37,263 bases of DNA, taken from assembly GCA_903850545.1 (NCBI GenBank), contig CAINLW010000011.1, positions 1 through 37,263 on the forward strand. Direction: 5' to 3'. Made by a program: the position numbers and the translations under genes. This DNA comes from an uncultured bacterium (GTDB taxonomy: Bacteria > Patescibacteriota > Minisyncoccia > Phycocordibacterales > GWA1-40-21). The number at the start of each line of letters is the position of its first letter. Position 1 is the first letter of the stretch. Shown one piece after another: positions 30,883-37,263 of the stretch. Below the pieces are notes generated by a model. It saw only the letters and a list, made by a program, of their open reading frames with translations. It was not told the origin of the DNA and searched no databases.

Positions 30883-32301
30883 TCATTTATTTAATATTTT
30901 TACCATACCACTATCCGCATCAACCTCCACCAAATCCCCGTCTTTCAAAACCTGAGTGGCTATTTTGGTGCCTATGATACAGGGAACGTTCAATTCTCGA
31001 CTAACTATTGCGGCATGAGAAGTTAATCCGCCTGTGTCAGTAATAACAGCACCAACCTTCTTCATAACAAAAACATATTCGGGACTAGTCCTTGGTGCGA
31101 CTAAAATGTCACCCTTTTTTACTTTCTCAAAATTGTGCGGGTCAAGTAAAACCTTGACTCTGCCAATAACTTTTTTACCCTTGCCTTTACAAGCAATTAT
31201 TCCAGAAAATTCTTTTACATTTATTTCAATTTTTTCGTGCAAATATTCTTTCCAAAGAACTTGGAATTGTTCATTGGTAAAAAATTCAGCTTTATTTTTA
31301 CAATAAACACCAGCTCCATTCTTAACTCTATTTTTTAATATTTCATGAAAATCTTCACCTCTTATAATATCTTCAATTTCCCAGGAACATCTCAATTCAT
31401 CCAAAGAATAACCATAACGTTTCGAGATTTCTATCAAAAAATACTCTAAATAACTTAGGTTTTTAAAAATATATTCTTTTCTTTCGTCTTGCCACTCTAT
31501 TCCGGCAGTAATAGCTTTGGCCGTTTCCATTATTTCTACTGACAAGTCATATCTTTTTTGCAAATCAATCTTTTTTTGTTTTGTTTGTTCTATTTTCGCT
31601 AAAGATTTTTGCTCCAAATCCGGCTTTAATTCTTTTTTCCTTGATATAAAATATGATTCATTTAGTAGTTGCACACCTCCATAACTATTTTTCAACCAAA
31701 AATAGTTTTTATAATGTTTTCTAATGTCATTTGTTTTTAGTAATTCAATTTCCTCTTTTAAATAAAATGATAATTTTTCCGGAATAGTCAAAATTTCCAT
31801 TGCACTCATCAACTCCTCCTTGTTTTTTATATGTTTTTTAAGCTTTTTTTCTAAAATTGGCAATGAACCATAATTAGCAATTTCTGGCAATGAACTGATT
31901 GTCCAAAAATCAATACTTAATTTTATATATTCTTGCCAACGAACCAAAAGTCCACTTTTAGATAAACCTGACAAGAAAATCGGTTCAATTCTTTTATAAT
32001 ATTCAAATCTTTTATTAACTGTTTCTTTCCATTCATAATATAATTTTTGTCTAATTTCTTTCGACAACATATATTTATTAAATGTTTTGCTTCCAGATTT
32101 ATTTAATGAGTTAAAATCTTCAATCCAAAGCATTCTTTTGTTTTTTACGAGAAGAATCGCGTCTGGCCATATGGCCTCTGGAAATTTTTCTTGTAATGGA
32201 CCAAAATCGGCCATCACAAAATCATAAAAACAAACCAGATTACCGGGAATCGGTCCCCAACGAAACAACTCTTTTTTTGGATCTATTTTTACTTTTATCA
32301 T
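30883..32301 (-). CDS. Swivel-domain protein E
   Basis: 472 residues. Swivel domain about 380-472: GDILVAPRTSPEYVFVMKKV, GGLTSHAAIVSRE (His429), DGDLVEVDADSGMVKI. The helical middle carries WQDERKEYIFKNLSYLEYFL and RYGYSLDELRC, the family's R-K helix, and a GAGVYCKNKAEFFT hairpin. It starts IDPKKELFRWGPIPGNLVC, again with an aromatic/W-x-P element near the N-terminus. No ATP-grasp. 54 nt separate it from protein F upstream; it is the last - strand gene before the phosphatase cassette. Confidence 0.85.
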   Translation of the reverse strand: MIKVKIDPKKELFRWGPIPGNLVCFYDFVMADFGPLQEKFPEAIWPDAILLVKNKRMLWIEDFNSLNKSGSKTFNKYMLSKEIRQKLYYEWKETVNKRFEYYKRIEPIFLSGLSKSGLLVRWQEYIKLSIDFWTISSLPEIANYGSLPILEKKLKKHIKNKEELMSAMEILTIPEKLSFYLKEEIELLKTNDIRKHYKNYFWLKNSYGGVQLLNESYFISRKKELKPDLEQKSLAKIEQTKQKKIDLQKRYDLSVEIMETAKAITAGIEWQDERKEYIFKNLSYLEYFLIEISKRYGYSLDELRCSWEIEDIIRGEDFHEILKNRVKNGAGVYCKNKAEFFTNEQFQVLWKEYLHEKIEINVKEFSGIIACKGKGKKVIGRVKVLLDPHNFEKVKKGDILVAPRTSPEYVFVMKKVGAVITDTGGLTSHAAIVSRELNVPCIIGTKIATQVLKDGDLVEVDADSGMVKILNK

Positions 32302-32355
32302 AACGATTTTTTTACACTAACATAATTCTAGTCCCTATCAAAAAATTGTCCAGGT

Positions 32356-33750
32356 CTATTTTATTATTCTCACTATACCCCTATCCGCATCCACTTCCAC
32401 CAAATCACCATCTTTCAAAACTTGTGTGGCGATTTTTGTACCTATAATACATGGAATTCCAAGTTCCCGACTTATAATCGCTGCATGACAAAGAATTCCG
32501 CCTGTATCAGTTATTATTGCTGATGCTTTTTTCATCAATGGAACAAAATTTGGATCGGTCATACTACAAACAAGAACGTCGTCATCCTGAAATTTTCCAA
32601 AATCATCAAAACTTAGCACAACTTTCACTATTCCACGTATTATTCCATGAAAAGCTATAACTCCGTTAAATTCATTTATTATTTTACTCTTTGTATCAAC
32701 AAATTCCTTTTCAAACTTAATAGTGTCATCCTCGGAAAGAATTTGCATATCCTTCTCAGCAATCATGTTTAATGTCTTAAACCCAGTTTTCGAAATATTA
32801 TTTTTATATCCAGATTTAATATAATCCATAAACTCATCTACATAAAACTGTTTGGCGGTTTTCCATGACAAATTGCCTTTTTCAGCCATTTTTATAAGTA
32901 TTGGCTGAATCACAAACAAAGATCTATTTATTACTTCTATGCGTCTGAATTTATTTTTAGAAAATATATTTAAAAGATCCACTAATTGAATAAGTAATTT
33001 ATCTTGGAAGACAATTTTTTTATTTTCAACAATTGGTTTAATTTTATCAAACATATTAACAAAATCTTTTTCTGTATAAGAAACGCCCGTGAATAAGTAA
33101 GTACCAAGATATTCATACTTCTCAATTAGTTTCTTAATTTCTTTTTTAAATTCTACTGAATCCTTTTTTAAAGAACCTTTTTCGACTCTTTTTTTAATTT
33201 CAGTAAGAACAAAGTGTAATTTTCCCGAGTCAGATTCGTTGTTTTCTTCCAAAAGCTGTGGTAAATAAATATTTGTTAATTTTAATTCCTTCAATCTTTC
33301 TTCCAACTTTTCCTCAAGAATAACAGAAAAAACTCTGTCAAACTCAAAAGATGCGCAAAGTAATATAATTGAATCAAATACTTTTTCAATCGCCTCCAAC
33401 CTTTCACTACGAACGACTTCTTTTGATAATTTTTGAGTCTCTAAATACAAATTTCTTTGTTTTTCTATCAATAAATTAAAGAATTTATAATTTTTTTCTT
33501 CAATTTTCTTAATAAAAAATTTATATACTTCTTGCCACTCTTTTTTTGAAGTATAGGCTTCTGATCTTATAAATAAATAATGTAGCGGTTCGCACGGAAC
33601 TCCATAAAACTCATAAAATTTTCTATCTACCGCCGAAGCAAACAGACTATAAGGAAGATTGCTGATTTTCCAATCACCAATTTTTTCCCATTCATAAGAC
33701 TTATATTTCTTAACGAATTCTTTATAGCTGATTAAACTTGTTCTTTTCAT
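32356..33750 (-). CDS. Swivel-domain protein F
   Basis: 464 residues. Swivel domain about 370-464: DVLVCSMTDPNFVPLMKKA, GGILCHAAIISRE (His422), DGDLVEVDADRGIVRI. The N-terminal 360 residues are helical and highly charged. They are the most diverged of the array, although YEWEKIGDWKISNLPYSLFA near residue 20 parallels the W..ERPFYAF start of the second module in the 1159-aa protein. The usual R-K helix is less clear here. No ATP-grasp. 12 nt downstream of the ATP-grasp gene. Confidence 0.83.
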   Translation of the reverse strand: MKRTSLISYKEFVKKYKSYEWEKIGDWKISNLPYSLFASAVDRKFYEFYGVPCEPLHYLFIRSEAYTSKKEWQEVYKFFIKKIEEKNYKFFNLLIEKQRNLYLETQKLSKEVVRSERLEAIEKVFDSIILLCASFEFDRVFSVILEEKLEERLKELKLTNIYLPQLLEENNESDSGKLHFVLTEIKKRVEKGSLKKDSVEFKKEIKKLIEKYEYLGTYLFTGVSYTEKDFVNMFDKIKPIVENKKIVFQDKLLIQLVDLLNIFSKNKFRRIEVINRSLFVIQPILIKMAEKGNLSWKTAKQFYVDEFMDYIKSGYKNNISKTGFKTLNMIAEKDMQILSEDDTIKFEKEFVDTKSKIINEFNGVIAFHGIIRGIVKVVLSFDDFGKFQDDDVLVCSMTDPNFVPLMKKASAIITDTGGILCHAAIISRELGIPCIIGTKIATQVLKDGDLVEVDADRGIVRIIK

Positions 33751-33762
33751 TTCATTATTTTA

Positions 33763-36700
33763 CTAATTGTCTTTTTTCAAAATTTTCACTATACCCCTAT
33801 CCGCATCCACCTCCACTAAATCCCCATCTTTCAATACTTGCGTGGCGATTTTGGTGCCTATAATGCATGGTTTTTTGAGTTCACGAGCAATAATAGCCGC
33901 GTGACAAGTGATTCCGCCTTCATCAGTGACAAACGCCAAAGCTCTATTCATTGCTGAAATAAAAGATGGGAATGTCATTTGTGTCACTAAAATATCTCCT
34001 ACCTGAACTTTGTCTAATTGAAAAACTTTTGTAACTATTTTTACAACACCAGTAACTTTTCCTTTGTAAGCCACAGTTCCTTTTATTTCTTGCGTGTGAG
34101 AAATAACTTGTTCATCAATTATCGGTTCGTCCTGAAAAACAGATTCTCCTTTAAAATTTGCAAAGTTAACTTTTTTTGAATATTTTTCTGGCTTACCGTC
34201 GATAAAACTTCTTGCTCTATAATATTTCATTTCTTCAAAAGGAATATTGTATTTACTGGCAACCTCTTTTAGTATAGGTCGAGCAATATAAAAAAGATAA
34301 TAAAAAATATCTGTTCTCTCAGTTCTAAAAAACACGAGTTCTTGAACCTCGTTAAAAAGAGATTTTAATTTAACGGGAATTTTTACTTTATTATGTTTTT
34401 GAATTTCAGGAAGATCGTTTCTAAGTTTTTTAATTTCTTGAACAGTGTAAGGATTATCAAATCCATCCCTAACTATTACCCAACCAGCGATATCAGCAAT
34501 TTCTTTGTCTGTCTTTTTGCTTCTTAACAATTCGTCAAGTATTGTATGGAAGTTTTTCTTTTTTGGGAAACTCGCGTCTCCAATAAACTTATCTATATCA
34601 TTTTTAATATATTTTGGAACTTCTTTTTTAAGTTTTTTTGCATAATATGCTTCAACCCCATGTGTAAGCCAAATAAATGTCATTCCTCTTGTGAGAATAT
34701 CGTAAACCTCTTTAAAATTTTCTTCTAATAATGAATTTTTGTTTCTATTTATTTCATTTATTATCTTTTCGCTCGTTTTTTTAAATTTTTCAAGAATTTT
34801 TGTCATGCCTATCATTCCATTTTTTTCAAGAAAAATATTTATTTTTTTATCCATCCTATCAAAAACTTCTTGATTGTAATACCAGGATCCATTTTGAAAA
34901 AGAGAAGCGTCAATAGAAATATCTTCTAAACCAGTCTTATGAAATTCCTTTTTATTATAAAAACCCTCTGAAAAAGAAAGAGTGAAAGCATAAAAAGGCC
35001 TCTCAAGCCATTTCTCCCATTTTAATGCCCTAATTTCTTTTATAACTTCTTGTTTAACAATTTCCTCATTATCTAAAATTTTTACTATACCTTTACTTTG
35101 CTCTATAATTCTAACGATTCCACTATCTGCATCAACCTCCACCAAATCTCCATCTTTTAAAACTTGTGTAGCATTTTTTGTACCAATAATACATGGAATG
35201 TTTAACTCTCTTGATATGATCGCTGCATGACAAGTAACACCGCCTTCGTCAGTTACAATAGCTGAAGCAAGTTTCATAACAGATACCATTTCTGGACGGG
35301 TCATGGAAGCAACCAAAATATCGCCTTTTTCCATATTAATCATATCATGAGTTTTTAGTATTATTTTTACTCTTCCAGAAATTTTTCCTTTGTTAGCAAC
35401 GATACCTCTAATTTCACTATTGTTAATGTTTTTTTTCTGAAAAAATTTAAGTGTATCCCTTGCTTCTGTTCCTGTGAATATTTTGTAACCTTCTTTGGTC
35501 CAAACACAAGCACATCCATTTTTTCTGTTTTCAAAAACAGAGATATCAATTTTATTATTTAAAATAGACTCAAATTCAGGAAAAACTGAATACTTGAGTA
35601 AATCGAAAGACACATTAGTTCTTCTACTAAGTTCTTTTAAAAACAAAAACTGATAATGATTAGAAATAAGAACATATTTTTTTCTATCATCTTGCAGTTT
35701 GTAAAATTCATCAATTATATAAAGAAGTTTTTTCTGCCATGAAGAAAGTTTGAATTTTTTAATATAATAATCTTTGTTTTTGGTTGTTTCAGATTTTGTT
35801 TCTTTTATATTAATTTCCTTATCGTTTTCTATCATTTTTTGGAAATCTTCCATTGTAAGAGCTGCGGCTTTAGCATAATTATTTTGAATATAAAAATATT
35901 TTTGTGCATGTTTTTCCAAATCTTTTTTATTTATGAATCCATTCTTTTTAAATTGTTTTTTAAGAAAACTCCTTTCACTAGCCTCTTTATCAATAAACGA
36001 AGGGTATTGTGTTGAGGTTAATATCGGAAATACAATATCAAATTCATTACCAAGAACTTTTTGAAATTCAGGAACCAAATATCTATCAGCGTGCATAGAA
36101 ATAGCATCGCCTAAAGCCATAAAATATTTAAATTCATTAATATATTTATTATAGAAATCGGTATACAAAGCCGAAAGTTCATCGTTTGAAAGATTTGAAA
36201 TGTTTGTCTTTTCAACTTTTTCAATAATATTGTCAAACGAATGTGCTTTTTTATCCCATTGTTCTTCTAATTCTTTCAAATATTTATTATTTGTTTTTAT
36301 ACGTTTAAAAAATTCTTCACGTATACGAGTTAAATCGTTATCGTTCCAATACCAATGTACGTAATCATCCTTAACAAAAAATAATGATGTATTGCAACCA
36401 TCGCCAAAAAAATCACTCATAGAAATTCCCACTGAACTAACAGGGAAAAATGTGTGTAATACTCCATGAAAGCCTTTATGGGTCCATGTTGAAGAATCTA
36501 AATTGTAATTATCTATCAAACTTTCTGTTTTTAATACACTTTCTTCGTTTTTTTTTACTTCAACTTCTTTCAGCGTCGTAATCGGTCTACTCTGAGTAAT
36601 ATAGAATTTGTTTTTCTCAAATGCCCACTCTATATCACAAGGAAAACCATAATGATTCTCTATTCTCATTATAAGATCAGCAAATTCGAGTATTTGTTTC

Positions 36701-37263
36701 TCTGTAAGAACTTGTGAGGAAGCTTTTGGTTCAGGAATATCAATCCATTCATTGCCTCCGGTTTTGACTCTATAAAGAGCTCTGGTTTGTGTAGAGATGT
36801 TTGTATCAATGATTCTTCTAGGTTCTTTTTCTACAACATAGGAGTCAGGTGTGATTTGACCTGAAACTATGGCTTCACCTAGACCAAAGCCTGCTTCAAT
36901 GATTATTTGATTTCTGTCTTCTGTGACTGGGTGGACTGAGAAAGCTATACCTGATATTTCACTGTTTACCATCTTTTGTATTACTACAGCCACTGATATC
37001 TTTGTTTCGTGTAAACCTTTCTCGAATCTATAGAATATAGCTCTTGGAGTGAACAATGAGGCCCAGCAATGTTGGACTTTCTCTAGGAGGTTTGCTTCCT
37101 TGGTGTTTAGATATGAGTCTAGTTGACCTGCCCAGGCGTTTTCTGCTCCATCTTCTGCTGTAGCCGATGATCTGACTGCTACATACTCGGTGTTTAATAA
37201 TTTAAATTGTTTCTTTATTTCCTTGGCAATGTCCTTAGGCATATCTGCATTCTTGATGAGAGC
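33763..37263 (-). CDS. PEP synthase/rifampin phosphotransferase-like protein: ATP-grasp plus two swivel modules (5' end outside window)
   Basis: At least 1166 residues; the frame stays open to the window edge, so the N-terminus is missing. Numbering is from the Met at 37242. Residues 1-235 are the later part of a PPDK_N ATP-grasp domain: VAVRSSATAEDG, AWAGQLDSYLN, QKMVNSEISGIAFSVHPV, EAGFGLGEAIVSGQITPDSY and DIEWAFEKNKFYITQSRP. Then a helical domain with DDRKKYVLISNHYQFLF, and swivel 1 with GGVTCHAAIISRE (His672). A second helical module starts near 740 (WEKWLERPFYAF), and swivel 2 ends the protein with GGITCHAAIIARE (His1114). The classic PEP-binding TIM barrel is absent, so the order is that of rifampin phosphotransferase with an extra acceptor+swivel module. 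It is the only protein in the window able to use ATP for this chemistry. Confidence 0.9.
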   Translation of the reverse strand, partial: ALIKNADMPKDIAKEIKKQFKLLNTEYVAVRSSATAEDGAENAWAGQLDSYLNTKEANLLEKVQHCWASLFTPRAIFYRFEKGLHETKISVAVVIQKMVNSEISGIAFSVHPVTEDRNQIIIEAGFGLGEAIVSGQITPDSYVVEKEPRRIIDTNISTQTRALYRVKTGGNEWIDIPEPKASSQVLTEKQILEFADLIMRIENHYGFPCDIEWAFEKNKFYITQSRPITTLKEVEVKKNEESVLKTESLIDNYNLDSSTWTHKGFHGVLHTFFPVSSVGISMSDFFGDGCNTSLFFVKDDYVHWYWNDNDLTRIREEFFKRIKTNNKYLKELEEQWDKKAHSFDNIIEKVEKTNISNLSNDELSALYTDFYNKYINEFKYFMALGDAISMHADRYLVPEFQKVLGNEFDIVFPILTSTQYPSFIDKEASERSFLKKQFKKNGFINKKDLEKHAQKYFYIQNNYAKAAALTMEDFQKMIENDKEINIKETKSETTKNKDYYIKKFKLSSWQKKLLYIIDEFYKLQDDRKKYVLISNHYQFLFLKELSRRTNVSFDLLKYSVFPEFESILNNKIDISVFENRKNGCACVWTKEGYKIFTGTEARDTLKFFQKKNINNSEIRGIVANKGKISGRVKIILKTHDMINMEKGDILVASMTRPEMVSVMKLASAIVTDEGGVTCHAAIISRELNIPCIIGTKNATQVLKDGDLVEVDADSGIVRIIEQSKGIVKILDNEEIVKQEVIKEIRALKWEKWLERPFYAFTLSFSEGFYNKKEFHKTGLEDISIDASLFQNGSWYYNQEVFDRMDKKINIFLEKNGMIGMTKILEKFKKTSEKIINEINRNKNSLLEENFKEVYDILTRGMTFIWLTHGVEAYYAKKLKKEVPKYIKNDIDKFIGDASFPKKKNFHTILDELLRSKKTDKEIADIAGWVIVRDGFDNPYTVQEIKKLRNDLPEIQKHNKVKIPVKLKSLFNEVQELVFFRTERTDIFYYLFYIARPILKEVASKYNIPFEEMKYYRARSFIDGKPEKYSKKVNFANFKGESVFQDEPIIDEQVISHTQEIKGTVAYKGKVTGVVKIVTKVFQLDKVQVGDILVTQMTFPSFISAMNRALAFVTDEGGITCHAAIIARELKKPCIIGTKIATQVLKDGDLVEVDADRGIVKILKKDN

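Noticed and set aside
22363-33750. Short swivel proteins as truncated PEP synthases or pyruvate phosphate dikinases
   Set aside because: Six separate genes with intact starts, ends and shared domain order are unlikely to be independent truncations, and neither the ATP-grasp nor the PEP barrel is found as a nearby fragment for each.

Overview
The window looks like a piece of a Patescibacteria (Candidate Phyla Radiation, probably Parcubacteria-like) chromosome. The reasons are low GC with long A/T tracts, a pilM-pilN-pilO cluster in an otherwise lean gene set, a DUF5652-type small membrane protein, a Cys-repeat surface protein, a tRNA gene without encoded CCA, and genes that often start only a few bases after a -10 box. 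The standard genetic code fits; TAA, TAG and TGA are all used as stops. The lineage call is inference from gene content, not from a marker gene.

Layout. 1-447: no protein gene; hairpins and a candidate structured RNA with its own terminator. 448-2928: a secreted Cys-rich repeat protein and a small membrane-anchored partner. 3115-15486: a branched-chain amino acid/amide type (Liv) ABC importer locus, with livF at one end and livG-livM-livH at the other. Between them lie three SBP/TrmB divergent pairs (5197-7328, 8303-10480, 10522-12674), a remnant of a further SBP (7405-7640), a methyltransferase, and a GC-richer transglutaminase-like gene with its own promoter and terminator. 15487-16103: tRNA-Arg(TCT) surrounded by inverted and direct copies of parts of itself. 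16104-18645: pilM, pilN, pilO and a small membrane protein. 18826-20775: a DedA protein, a RuvX (YqgF) domain fused to a MetG-type tRNA-binding domain, and DUF5652. 20822-22353: a frameshifted histidine phosphatase and an HD-domain hydrolase.

22363-37263 is the most unusual part. It is an array of proteins that each end in the phosphohistidine 'swivel' (PEP-utilising enzyme mobile) domain. Six of them (464-624 aa) have a helical middle region plus the swivel, but no ATP-grasp domain and no PEP-binding barrel. One starts with a winged-helix DNA-binding domain. One very long protein, cut by the window edge, has an ATP-grasp (PPDK_N) domain and then two helical+swivel modules. There is also a broken stand-alone swivel domain and an HExxH metallopeptidase-like protein. 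A SixA-like histidine phosphatase is transcribed divergently from the winged-helix/swivel gene.

A working model, which is inference, is a one-kinase, many-carriers phosphotransfer system related to rifampin phosphotransferase and PEP synthase. In it the ATP-grasp protein would charge several swivel domains, the winged-helix member would couple charging to transcription, and the histidine phosphatases would reset it.
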